From positions 1 to 64,000 of the forward strand of contig NZ_JAJNOQ010000005.1 in NCBI RefSeq assembly GCF_021044775.1: a stretch of DNA of 64,000 nucleotides, written 5' to 3'. Below are positions 34,071-41,728 of the stretch, in pieces. The notes under the pieces are model-generated. The model was not told the origin of the DNA and did not search any database. It saw only the letters and a program-made list of their open reading frames with translations. The DNA is from Paraeggerthella hominis (lineage in GTDB: Bacteria; Actinomycetota; Coriobacteriia; Coriobacteriales; Eggerthellaceae). Within the stretch, counting starts at the first letter, position 1; each line of letters begins with the position of its first letter. The translations under genes were made by a program, and so were the position numbers.

Positions 34071-34619
34071 ATGAAGTGGCATCTCGACAAGCACATCATT
34101 GACTTCGGGTTACTCGAAAACGGCTCGATCGTCATCGACTGGAACGATGGGAGGCGAAGCGTATTCGATCCAAGCCCTTATCTTAAGAATGATTTTATGG
34201 GCGAGTTGACCAACCGGGAGTATTTCGAAACCGCTTACGCACTAGGCCACGGACGGGGCATAGCCTGGCCAAGAAGCCAAGACTTCGGGGCCGGTTTTCT
34301 ATACAACGAGTCTTCGACCGTCGAACGAGAAGAACCGCTGCCCCCGCGAGGACGGCAAATGGTGTGGAATCCCGATAAACGTATCGAACAGGTACGGCCT
34401 TGCCCTGAAGGCGACAAGATCCTTACTAGCTGGAACGACGGAAGTTCGCGCATTTTCAGCACATGGGCCCATGCATCCAGCGATAGCATAGGCAAGCTTG
34501 TCGATCGAGATTACTTCGCGCAAGCAAAGGTGTCGCCCAAGCAAGATGCGGTGATCTGGCCCGATGGGATGGATTTTCCCGCCAAAACGCTATACGAACA
34601 GGCTGCGTTGGCGGACTAG
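34071..34619 (+). CDS. Tandem DUF2442-like protein
   Basis: 182 residues, ATG with GAGGAGG upstream. Two similar halves of about 80 residues are visible. The first has NGSIVIDWNDGRRSVFDPSP, GELTNREYFETAYALG and IAWPRSQDF. The second has GDKILTSWNDGSSRIF, GKLVDRDYFAQAKVSP and VIWPDGMDF. This is an internal duplication of the DUF2442 fold, normally a single-domain protein of about 80-90 residues. Probably the partner of the DUF4160 protein. The stop overlaps the 3' end of the convergent dxr gene by 4 bases. Confidence 0.8.
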   Translation: MKWHLDKHIIDFGLLENGSIVIDWNDGRRSVFDPSPYLKNDFMGELTNREYFETAYALGHGRGIAWPRSQDFGAGFLYNESSTVEREEPLPPRGRQMVWNPDKRIEQVRPCPEGDKILTSWNDGSSRIFSTWAHASSDSIGKLVDRDYFAQAKVSPKQDAVIWPDGMDFPAKTLYEQAALAD

Positions 34620-35905
34620 CGAGCTTCGATCCATCGACGCGCTTCCTGGCGAGCCCAAGCATCCACGGCCTCCAGCTGATCAAGGCTCTCGACCCGTTGA
34701 ACGCCGTTGCGCTCGTGCACGTCCATGACGGCTTCGACGCATTCCGGAATGCCCAAATAGGTTCCCTCTTCGGCCAAGAACGCGGCGACTGCAACTTCGT
34801 TCGCGGCGTTCATGACGCACGGCAGCGTACCGCCCGTACGCCCCGCATGATACGCCAGGTCAAGGCAACAGAACGTATCGGTGTCGGGCGCGGCGAACTC
34901 CAGCGTGCCCAGCGTGCGGAAGTCGAGCGGCGCAACCGGAGCGTCCCAGCGCTCAGGATACGACAGCGCGAACTGGATGGGAATGCGCATGTCGGTGGTG
35001 CCGAGGTGCGCCTTCACGCTGCCGTCGGAAAACTCCACCATGGAATGGATGGCGCTTTGAGGCTGCACCACCACTTCGATCTTGTCATAGGGCATCGCGA
35101 ACAAATGATGGGCCTCTATGACCTCGAGCCCCTTGTTCATAAGCGTGGACGAGTCGATTGATATTTTCGCGCCCATGTTCCAGGTGGGGTGAGCCAGGGC
35201 TTGAGCAGGCGTGATGCAAGCCAGATCGGCACGCGTGCGTCCGCGGAACGGGCCGCCCGAAGCGGTCACCCACAGCTTCGACACCTCGCGCGCGTCCTCG
35301 CCGAGCAGGCACTGGTAGATTGCCCCATGCTCGGAATCGATGGGCATGAGCGCCCCCGCAGGACCCTGCGCAGGTGCCGTTCCCGCAGCTCGACGTTGGG
35401 CGTCAACCTGCGCAGCCAGGGGCATGATGAGGTCGCCGCCCACTACAAGGGACTCCTTGTTCGCCAGAGCAAGAACCTTGCCTGCCGCCAACGCTTCATA
35501 GCTTGCGCGCAAACCGGCTGCTCCCACCAGGGCGTTCACCACGATATCCGCCTCGGGAAGACTCGCCAAGCGCGCAACGGCCTGGGCACCGAACCCCAGC
35601 GCTCCTTCGCCGCCGGCTTCGCGGCGCGCAACGGCCTGGGCAAGCGTAGACGATGCGCTCGGTGCGGGCTGCGCGCTCTCGCGCACCAGGGCCGCCAGGT
35701 CGTCGGCAACCGCCTCGCCTTTCAAACGCTCGTCGCCTACCGCCACGTGACGCACCCCGAACTCCCGAGCCTGAGCCAAAAGCTCGTCCGCTCGCGAATG
35801 CACCGCCAACGCAATAACCTCAAGCTGGTCCGCATGCCTGCGCACCACGTCGAGCGTTTGCGTGCCGATAGAACCCGTAGAGCCCAGAACAACGATGCGT
35901 TTCAC
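34616..35905 (-). CDS. dxr: 1-deoxy-D-xylulose 5-phosphate reductoisomerase
   Basis: 429 residues from a GTG with GGAGG upstream. Dxr makes methylerythritol phosphate with NADPH, the first committed MEP-pathway step. VVLGSTGSIGTQTLDVV binds the cofactor, and ALANKESLVVGG, DSEHGAIYQCL, ASGGPFRG and NMGAKISIDSSTLMNKGLEV form the substrate and metal site. It is about 30 residues longer than common homologues because of an Ala/Ser-rich insert (QPAPSASSTLAQAVARREAG) around residues 78-105. Adjacent to cdsA on the same strand. Confidence 0.96.
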   Translation of the reverse strand: MKRIVVLGSTGSIGTQTLDVVRRHADQLEVIALAVHSRADELLAQAREFGVRHVAVGDERLKGEAVADDLAALVRESAQPAPSASSTLAQAVARREAGGEGALGFGAQAVARLASLPEADIVVNALVGAAGLRASYEALAAGKVLALANKESLVVGGDLIMPLAAQVDAQRRAAGTAPAQGPAGALMPIDSEHGAIYQCLLGEDAREVSKLWVTASGGPFRGRTRADLACITPAQALAHPTWNMGAKISIDSSTLMNKGLEVIEAHHLFAMPYDKIEVVVQPQSAIHSMVEFSDGSVKAHLGTTDMRIPIQFALSYPERWDAPVAPLDFRTLGTLEFAAPDTDTFCCLDLAYHAGRTGGTLPCVMNAANEVAVAAFLAEEGTYLGIPECVEAVMDVHERNGVQRVESLDQLEAVDAWARQEARRWIEAR

Positions 35906-35978
35906 GTACGCCTCCTATCAGAGCGTTCAGTCACCAAGTCGTTCGCGGTGCCAGCAAAGGCGGCCGCGTCGCCCGCCC

Positions 35979-36908
35979 CTAGAAAAGAGGAACGGGAAAC
36001 GGAATGCAGCCTCCCCCGACCAAAAGGATGGCCGAAGTCACGGCCACCAAGAACAGCGAGTCGCATCGATCGAGCAAGCCGCCGTGGCCCGGCATGATGC
36101 TCCCGGAGTCCTTGAAGCCCGAATTGCGCTTGATGCGGCTTTCAGCCAAATCGCCAAGCACGCCCATCAATCCGCTGATCAGGCCAAACACGATAGCTTG
36201 AGGAATGGACATGACCACGCCCGGAATAAACGTCATCAAACACCAGAACACAGCCGATCCCACCAAGCCGGCAATGAAGCCCTCCCAGCTTTTCTTGGGG
36301 CTGGTCCGCGGAGCCAGCTTGTGCTTGCCGAACTTGCTGCCCACCAAATAAGCGAACGAGTCGTTGGCCCACACGCTCAAGAACACGCCCAGAGCCAGCA
36401 CGCCGCCCCACGGCTGGGGAAGCGCCGTGCGGATGACCACCAGACCGGACAGCAGCATGCCGCAGTACGCCGCGCCGAAAAAGCTCACGCCCACGTCGGG
36501 GACGCGCGCCCGCATCCAGAACACGTACCACACGATCAACGCCAGAAGCAGCGCCATGCTGACGTACAGCGCCCCGTTCAATCCCAAGAAAAACACGCTG
36601 AGCGGGTACAGCATGGCCGCGATGATGCCAAGCATCTCGTTGGGAAGCTTCGCATCGGAACGCAGCATATAGTAGAACTCGCCCGCCGTGATGCCGGCCG
36701 TGGCGACCAAGAACGCAACCGTGGTCCACTCGCTTGCCAAAATGCACACCACGGACAGCGCCACGTACACGAAGCCCGTGCGAAACCGCACCTGGAGGTC
36801 CGTGGCGTTCTTCAGCTTCTTGGGCGTCTTTCCGTACGCGAAGTCCTTGATGCGCTCGGTGCGCTTGCGATCATCGTTGGCCGACTGATCGCCGGGCCGT
36901 TCGTCCAC
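35979..36908 (-). CDS. cdsA: Phosphatidate cytidylyltransferase
   Basis: 309 residues from a GTG directly after the uppS stop. A hydrophilic N-terminal tail of about 45 residues precedes about eight membrane segments. The family signature is SAVFWCLM followed by LGDLAESRIKRNSGFKDSGS and MPGHGGLLDRCDS (near 265-285). The enzyme forms CDP-diacylglycerol from phosphatidic acid and CTP for phospholipid synthesis. Translation is probably coupled to uppS, with no intergenic base. Confidence 0.95.
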   Translation of the reverse strand: MDERPGDQSANDDRKRTERIKDFAYGKTPKKLKNATDLQVRFRTGFVYVALSVVCILASEWTTVAFLVATAGITAGEFYYMLRSDAKLPNEMLGIIAAMLYPLSVFFLGLNGALYVSMALLLALIVWYVFWMRARVPDVGVSFFGAAYCGMLLSGLVVIRTALPQPWGGVLALGVFLSVWANDSFAYLVGSKFGKHKLAPRTSPKKSWEGFIAGLVGSAVFWCLMTFIPGVVMSIPQAIVFGLISGLMGVLGDLAESRIKRNSGFKDSGSIMPGHGGLLDRCDSLFLVAVTSAILLVGGGCIPFPVPLF

Positions 36909-37688
36909 TTACTTCACCGCCCCGAACCGTCGATCGCGCCCCTGGTACTCAAGCAGCGAACGCAGCAACTCGTACCGGTTGAAGTCGGGCCACAGAACGT
37001 CGGTGCACACGAATTCCGAATACGCGATCTGCCATAGCAGGAAGTTCGATACGCGCATTTCGCCGCTCGTGCGAATAAGCAGGTCGGGATCGGGAATGTC
37101 GGCGGTATACAGATGGCGCGCGAACGACTCCTCGGTAAGCTCCTCGGGCGCGCGACCGTCGCGCATCGCGTCATGAGCCTCGTCCATGTACGAGCGGACG
37201 GCGTCGAGCAGCTCCTGACGGCCGCCGTAGTTCACCGCCACGACCAGGGTCATGCCGTCGTTGTCCTTCGTTTTCTCCCACGCTTTCGCGAATGCGTCAC
37301 GCGTCTTCTTCGGAAGCGCATCGGTCTGCCCGATGGTCATGACCCGAACGTGCTCTTCGTGCAAGCCGTCCACTTCAGCCAGCATAGTGGTTGCGAACAG
37401 GTTCATCAGACCGATGACCTCTTCCTGCGGACGGCGCCAGTTCTCGGACGAGAACGAATAGATGGTTAGGTAGCGAACGCCCACGTCGGACGCGCAGCGG
37501 ATAGTCTCGCGCACCGCCTCGATGCCGGCTTTGTGGCCGAACAGGCGATTCTTGCCGCGCTCTTTCGCCCATCGACCGTTGCCGTCCATGATGACGGCCA
37601 CGTGCTGGGGAACCGCCGCAGGGTCAAGCTGCGTCGGATCCAGGTCCGCCGGCGGATGGGGAAATATGTAATCCAAGGGCTTGTTCAC
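36909..37688 (-). CDS. uppS: Isoprenyl (undecaprenyl) diphosphate synthase
   Basis: 259 residues from a GTG with GAGGTGG upstream. HVAVIMDGNGRWAKERGKNR at about residue 30 holds the catalytic Asp and substrate loop, followed by FGHKAGIEAVRETIRC, TIYSFSSENWRRP and DLLIRTSGEMRVSNFLLWQ, with DRRFG at the C-terminus. It makes undecaprenyl diphosphate, the lipid carrier for peptidoglycan and for the capsule assembled by the proteins encoded at 559-19058. A hairpin separates it from frr. Confidence 0.96.
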   Translation of the reverse strand: MNKPLDYIFPHPPADLDPTQLDPAAVPQHVAVIMDGNGRWAKERGKNRLFGHKAGIEAVRETIRCASDVGVRYLTIYSFSSENWRRPQEEVIGLMNLFATTMLAEVDGLHEEHVRVMTIGQTDALPKKTRDAFAKAWEKTKDNDGMTLVVAVNYGGRQELLDAVRSYMDEAHDAMRDGRAPEELTEESFARHLYTADIPDPDLLIRTSGEMRVSNFLLWQIAYSEFVCTDVLWPDFNRYELLRSLLEYQGRDRRFGAVK

Positions 37689-37710
37689 GCTACCACCTCA
37701 CAAAAGACGA

Positions 37711-37741
37711 GAAAGCCGACGATCGCGCGATCGTCGGCTTC
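37711..37741 (-). terminator. 28-bp perfect palindrome between frr and uppS
   Basis: AAGCCGACGATCGC (37713-37726) and GCGATCGTCGGCTT (37727-37740) form a perfect palindrome with no fixed loop. On the minus strand it is followed by TCTCGTCTTTTG. It fits a partial intrinsic terminator or attenuator that could lower expression of uppS-cdsA-dxr relative to pyrH-frr. Confidence 0.7.
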
Positions 37742-37767
37742 GGAGATTTATCCCAGCTTGCGCCGAG

Positions 37768-38325
37768 TTAAATCTCCATCACCTCGGCTTCTTTCTTCTT
37801 GAAAGCCTCGTCCACCTCGGCGACGTACTTGTCGGTGAGCTTCTGGACTTCAGCCTGGGCACGACGCTCGTCGTCTTCGGGAAGGTTGTCCTCTTTGACC
37901 GAGCGCTCGATGGCGGCATTGGCATCCTGGCGAGCCTTGCGCACGCCGACGCGCGCCTCCTCGGCGTAGCCCTTGCACTGCTTCACCAGATCGCGGCGAC
38001 GTTCCTCGGTAAGCGTGGGGAACGGCAGGCGAATGACCGAGCCGTCGTTCGAGGGCGTCACGCCCAGATCGCTGGCCAGGATGGCCTGCTCGATGGCGCC
38101 CAGCACGCCTTTGTCCCACGGCTCGATGACCAGCATGTGCGCGTCGGGAGCCTTGACGCCCGCCATCTGGTTGACCGGCGTCGGCACGCCGTAGTAGTCC
38201 ACCCTGATGCGATCGAGCACCATGGCGTTCGCGCGTCCCGTGCGCACAGCGGAGAAGTTGTTGCCCAGCGAATGGAGCACGCCTTGCATGCGCTCCTCAG
38301 CTTGCAGCATGATATCGTCGATCAT
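37768..38325 (-). CDS. frr: Ribosome recycling factor
   Basis: 185 residues, the standard length, from the ATG with AAAGGA upstream. LRTGRAN-like AVRTGRANAMVLDRIRVDYY, followed by GVPTPVNQMA and LPFPTLTEERRRDLVKQCKG, are family hallmarks. RRF works with EF-G to split ribosomes after termination. It follows pyrH across an 80-base gap that contains an (AACG)10 repeat, close to its ribosome-binding site. Confidence 0.97.
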   Translation of the reverse strand: MIDDIMLQAEERMQGVLHSLGNNFSAVRTGRANAMVLDRIRVDYYGVPTPVNQMAGVKAPDAHMLVIEPWDKGVLGAIEQAILASDLGVTPSNDGSVIRLPFPTLTEERRRDLVKQCKGYAEEARVGVRKARQDANAAIERSVKEDNLPEDDERRAQAEVQKLTDKYVAEVDEAFKKKEAEVMEI

Positions 38326-38376
38326 TCCGATTCCTTTCAACCTGCTTCTTGCAATACGCTCGTCGCGCGAGCGCTA

Positions 38377-38416
38377 CGTTCGTTCGTTCGTTCGTTCGTT
38401 CGTTCGTTCGTTCGTT
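38377..38416. repeat. Tetranucleotide tract: ten CGTT (AACG) units
   Basis: Ten perfect consecutive CGTT units on the plus strand, AACG on the coding strand, lie between the pyrH stop (38421-38423) and the frr ribosome-binding site. Perfect tetranucleotide arrays of this length are rare in bacteria and mutate by slippage. Here a change in unit number would alter the pyrH-frr spacing, not a reading frame. Confidence 0.9.
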
Positions 38417-38420
38417 GACC

Positions 38421-39137
38421 TTATTCTACCGTGGTTCCGACGTTTTCGCCCTTCAAAGCCCGCGAAATGTTTCCGCTTACCGTCAGGTCGAACACGATCA
38501 TGGGCACGCTGTTGTCCATGCACAGCGAAGTCGCCGTGGAATCCATGACGTTGAGGCCCTGCGACAGCACGTCCATGTAGCTGATGCGATCGTAGCGCTT
38601 GGCATCCGGATTCTTCTTGGGATCGCTGTCGTACACGCCGTCGACCTTCGTAGCCTTCATGAGCACGTCCACGTCCAGTTCGCACGCGCGCAGGGCGGCC
38701 GTGGTGTCAGTGGTGAAGTACGGGTTGCCCGTGCCGGCGGCCAAAATGACCACGCGGCCCTTCTCCATGTGGCGGATGGCGCGACGGCGAATGTAGGGCT
38801 CGGAAACTTCCTGCATGTTGATGGCGCTTTGCACGCGCGAGAAAATGCCGTGGCGCTCGAACGCGTCCTGCAGGGCCAGCGAGTTCATGACCGTGGCCAG
38901 CATGCCGATGTAGTCGGCCTGCGCGCGGTCCATGCCCTCGGCCGATCCGGCCAGGCCGCGGAAGATGTTGCCGCCGCCCACCACCACGGCAAGCTGCACG
39001 CCGTCGCGCACGATGTCGGCAATCTGGTCGGCCAGGTCGTCGACCACCTTGGGATCGATACCGTAGCCAACATCCCCCGCCAGCGCTTCGCCGGACAGTT
39101 TGAGCAGCACGCGCTTGTACCGATACTCTTCAGACAT
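38421..39137 (-). CDS. pyrH: UMP kinase
   Basis: 238 residues, amino-acid-kinase fold. VLLKLSGEALAGDVGYGIDP, VVVGGGNIFRGLAG, DRAQADYIGMLATVMNSLAL, ILAAGTGNPYFTTDTTAALR and KATKVDGVYDSDPKKNPDAK are the expected substrate and ATP elements of hexameric bacterial UMP kinase. It makes UDP for nucleic acids and, indirectly, for the UDP-sugars used in the capsule pathway. First gene of the pyrH-frr-uppS cluster in the direction of transcription. Confidence 0.97.
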   Translation of the reverse strand: MSEEYRYKRVLLKLSGEALAGDVGYGIDPKVVDDLADQIADIVRDGVQLAVVVGGGNIFRGLAGSAEGMDRAQADYIGMLATVMNSLALQDAFERHGIFSRVQSAINMQEVSEPYIRRRAIRHMEKGRVVILAAGTGNPYFTTDTTAALRACELDVDVLMKATKVDGVYDSDPKKNPDAKRYDRISYMDVLSQGLNVMDSTATSLCMDNSVPMIVFDLTVSGNISRALKGENVGTTVE

Positions 39138-39202
39138 AGACTCTATCCTCTCGGTGGTCGTTCATTGCTTTGAATTTAGCCTATCTATAGTACCTGAAAA
39201 AG

Positions 39203-39232
39203 AAACGGCCGCGTAGTCAACGCGGCCGTTTT
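39203..39232. terminator. Rho-independent terminator between htrA and pyrH
   Basis: AAACGGCCGCG (39203-39213) pairs with CGCGGCCGTTTT (39221-39232), extended outward by CCTGAAAA/TTTTCAGG. Both sides carry A or T runs. On the minus strand, transcripts from htrA would meet it after the closer hairpin at 39341-39371. Confidence 0.8.
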
Positions 39233-39340
39233 CAGGCATTTCACGCAAAGGACAAACCAAAAAACACCGCCGAGAAGCCTTGCCCTCGCGCGTTTCGGCA
39301 CTCGGTTTCGCAGAAGCGACCGCACGAGCCTCGACGGAAA

Positions 39341-39371
39341 AGCGGCCCCCGCTTCACATGCAGGGGCCGCT
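39341..39371 (-). terminator. Terminator of htrA
   Basis: AGCGGCCCC (39341-39349) pairs with GGGGCCGCT (39363-39371). It lies about 20 bases past the htrA stop, and on the minus strand the stem is followed by TTTTCC. Confidence 0.75.
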
Positions 39372-39389
39372 AGAAACCGCCGTCAGCTC

Positions 39390-40829
39390 TTAGGCCGCGC
39401 TTTGCTGCGACTCGCCGCTACTGCCGCCGAACAGGCGCTCAAGCATGGACTCCTTCGAAGTGGAGCTGTTCTGCTGCGTGGTGGCAGCCTGCGAGGACTC
39501 GTCGGATCCCAGCGTGACCTCGATCTGCTTCGTCTCGCCGTTGCGGTTCACGTCAAGCGAAACCTTGTCGCCGGGGTTCTTGGCGCGAACGGCCAGCATG
39601 AGATCGCTTGCCGAGGCAACGTCCTTGCCGTCGAACTTGGTGATGATGTCGCCCGCTTGCAAGCCAGCCTCCGCCGCGCCGGAGCCGGGATTCACGGCGG
39701 CAACGTACGCGCCGCTGTCAACCGACAGGCCGTAACGCTTGGCGTTCTGCGAGTTCACCGTGGACATGGACACACCAAGCTGCGCATGGGTCGGGGTCTT
39801 GCCATCGATGATCTGCTGGGCGATGTTGACCGCGTAGTTCACCGGGATGGCGAACCCGACGCCGGAGTAGTTGCCGGAGTTCGACGTGATCAGGGTGTTG
39901 ATGCCGATCAGCTTGCCCTCGGCGTCAACAAGCGCGCCGCCGGAGTTGCCAGGGTTGATGGCCGCATCGGTTTGGATCATGTTCGGGTAGATGGTCACTT
40001 CGCCCGACCCACCCTGCTGGGCGCTGCTGTTCATGATCTGAGAGCGGCTGGTGGCCGACACGATGCCCGTGGCAACGGACTGCTCCAAACCGAAGGGGCT
40101 GCCGATGGTCATAACCCATTCGCCGATAGTCAGGTTGTCGGAGTCGCCAATTGCCATCGGCGTCAGGTCGGTTGCATCCTTAGCCTTGACAACGGCCAGG
40201 TCGGAGCTGGGATCGCTCCCAACAACTTGGGCATCGTACGTGTTGCCGCCTACGGTCACCTTGAGCGCGTCGGCGCCCTGGACCACGTGGTAGTTCGTCA
40301 CGATGTAGCCGTCCTTGGTCAGCACGACGCCGCTGCCCAGCGACGACTGCGTCAGCGTGGACTCGGAAGACCCGCTCACGCCGTAGCCGTACAGCCCCAT
40401 GCCGGACTGGCTGGTGTACACGTCGATGGCCGCTACGGAAGGCAGGGATTTGCTGGCCACGGCCTCGGCCAGGGTCACGCTTTCCCCTTCGGCGTTGATG
40501 ACGCTGCCGCTCGACGATCCGATTTGGGCAGAAGAGCTCCCGTCACCGGAAGACGAGCCTGCGGTCGAGGCTTGCCAGATGCCGAACCCGCCCAACCCGA
40601 TGACGCAGGCAAGGGCCGCTCCGGCAAATGCAACGCCGAACGTCCGGCCGGCGCTGGACTTGGCCTGAGGCGTCGACGGCACGGCGGTGTGCTGCGCCGC
40701 GGCATACCCATGACCCGGCTGCTGGTAGTAAGGTTGCTGTCCCGCAGGAGCAACGTGCTGGGCGCGCTCGTCGCCCGGCTTCGGCGGCAAGGGGCTGCCG
40801 CTCGGGGTGGTTCCATTGGTTTCGCTCAT
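39390..40829 (-). CDS. htrA: HtrA/DegP-type membrane-anchored serine protease with PDZ domain
   Basis: 479 residues from the ATG ten bases after AAGGAG. A Pro/Gln-rich cytoplasmic tail of about 60 residues is followed by one membrane segment (FGVAFAGAALACVIGLGGFG). The trypsin-like domain has the catalytic His in VTNYHVVQGAD, Asp in DPSSDLAVVKA and Ser in NPGNSGGALVD. A C-terminal PDZ domain spans about 360-445, with GLQAGDIITKFDGKDVASAS. It should act outside the cell membrane in protein quality control. No neighbouring cssRS-type regulator is seen. Confidence 0.95.
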   Translation of the reverse strand: MSETNGTTPSGSPLPPKPGDERAQHVAPAGQQPYYQQPGHGYAAAQHTAVPSTPQAKSSAGRTFGVAFAGAALACVIGLGGFGIWQASTAGSSSGDGSSSAQIGSSSGSVINAEGESVTLAEAVASKSLPSVAAIDVYTSQSGMGLYGYGVSGSSESTLTQSSLGSGVVLTKDGYIVTNYHVVQGADALKVTVGGNTYDAQVVGSDPSSDLAVVKAKDATDLTPMAIGDSDNLTIGEWVMTIGSPFGLEQSVATGIVSATSRSQIMNSSAQQGGSGEVTIYPNMIQTDAAINPGNSGGALVDAEGKLIGINTLITSNSGNYSGVGFAIPVNYAVNIAQQIIDGKTPTHAQLGVSMSTVNSQNAKRYGLSVDSGAYVAAVNPGSGAAEAGLQAGDIITKFDGKDVASASDLMLAVRAKNPGDKVSLDVNRNGETKQIEVTLGSDESSQAATTQQNSSTSKESMLERLFGGSSGESQQSAA

Positions 40830-41174
40830 ATGCTTCACGCTCCTTTATTTCGTATCGCGATCGCTCGTCTTACGTACTGCTTGTAACGCGGTCACCTTAG
40901 CACGCCAAGCTTCTGATCTGGGTCGCTTGCACTCAATCGTCATCTTCGCGTCATGGAATTACACCGATTGGTGTACGTACCGAAACCAAGCCGTACACTG
41001 GCGGGTGCAAAGGCGCCAACGAAGCGGGAGCCGACCGCGCCGCGCCCGCAGCGCAAGCGCCAACCGCCCGATCGCACGGTGCGGCGCGCCCCGAAAAGCA
41101 CTCTTCCCTCCGCATTCGGCAACGGCGCGGTATGATACGAGCAACGCCGGCAAACCCCTATCGAAGGAGCGCGT
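40830..41174. other. Divergent promoter region, htrA and SCP2-like operon
   Basis: A 345-base gap between divergent genes. It must hold promoters for both. An inverted repeat GTGTACG (40971-40977) with CGTACAC (40992-40998) lies near the middle and could be an operator. Otherwise no gene or RNA was recognised. Confidence 0.45.
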
Positions 41175-41726
41175 ATGGATCGACCCTCCCAACCGCATCG
41201 CACCCTGGCCCAGCGCGTGCAAGAGCTGTACATCCGCATCCTGTTGCGCCTGCTCCCCTTGCTGATTTCGCTGTTTCGCCGCGTATCGAAGCGCATCCAA
41301 GCAGAAATAGACTACCTGGAGCCCGGCTGCACCTTCATGTTGACCGTCGACGGAACCGAGCTGGCATGCGCGTGCCGGCGCACCGACAGCGGATCGTTCA
41401 AGCGCGTGTCGCCGAGCGCCCTTGCGCGGGACGTGGAACCGGGAAGCGGCCTGGCCAGCGCGAACGAGCAGGCCGTCACCGTGGATTACGTGATCGCGTT
41501 TCGGTCGTCGGCCTACGCGTTCGCCTGCTTCTCCGGCGGCATGACGCTGCAGGACGCGCTTGCGCAGCGCGCGTTCTCGACTCGCGGCCCCAACAGCACG
41601 GGCGTGGCCCTGACCTACCTGTTCACCGCGCTGCTGAAAATGTTCTTCGGCTGGCGCGCAGCCTACCGAATCTCAAAGCCCGCCGTCAAACCGCTCCCCC
41701 GCCCGGCGGAGCCTTGGAAAGGATAG
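41175..41726 (+). CDS. Small protein with SCP2-like C-terminal pattern
   Basis: 183 residues, ATG with AAGGAG upstream. I do not recognise a characterised family. The N-terminus has an amphipathic, Arg-rich helix with a hydrophobic patch (YIRILLRLLPLLISLFRRVS) that may bind membrane. The later part (TFMLTVDGTEL, VDYVIAFRSSAYAFACFSGG, then MTLQDALAQRAFSTRG) resembles the sterol-carrier-protein-2 fold, a hydrophobic ligand carrier; this is a weak assignment. It is the first gene of an operon with an alcohol and an aldehyde dehydrogenase, only 2 bases before the next start, so a link to hydrophobic alcohol or aldehyde metabolism is possible. Confidence 0.6.
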   Translation: MDRPSQPHRTLAQRVQELYIRILLRLLPLLISLFRRVSKRIQAEIDYLEPGCTFMLTVDGTELACACRRTDSGSFKRVSPSALARDVEPGSGLASANEQAVTVDYVIAFRSSAYAFACFSGGMTLQDALAQRAFSTRGPNSTGVALTYLFTALLKMFFGWRAAYRISKPAVKPLPRPAEPWKG

Positions 41727-41728
41727 CC

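Noticed and set aside
39402..40886. 494-codon plus-strand frame antisense to htrA
   Set aside because: Shadow of a GC-rich gene; protease triad is on the minus strand.
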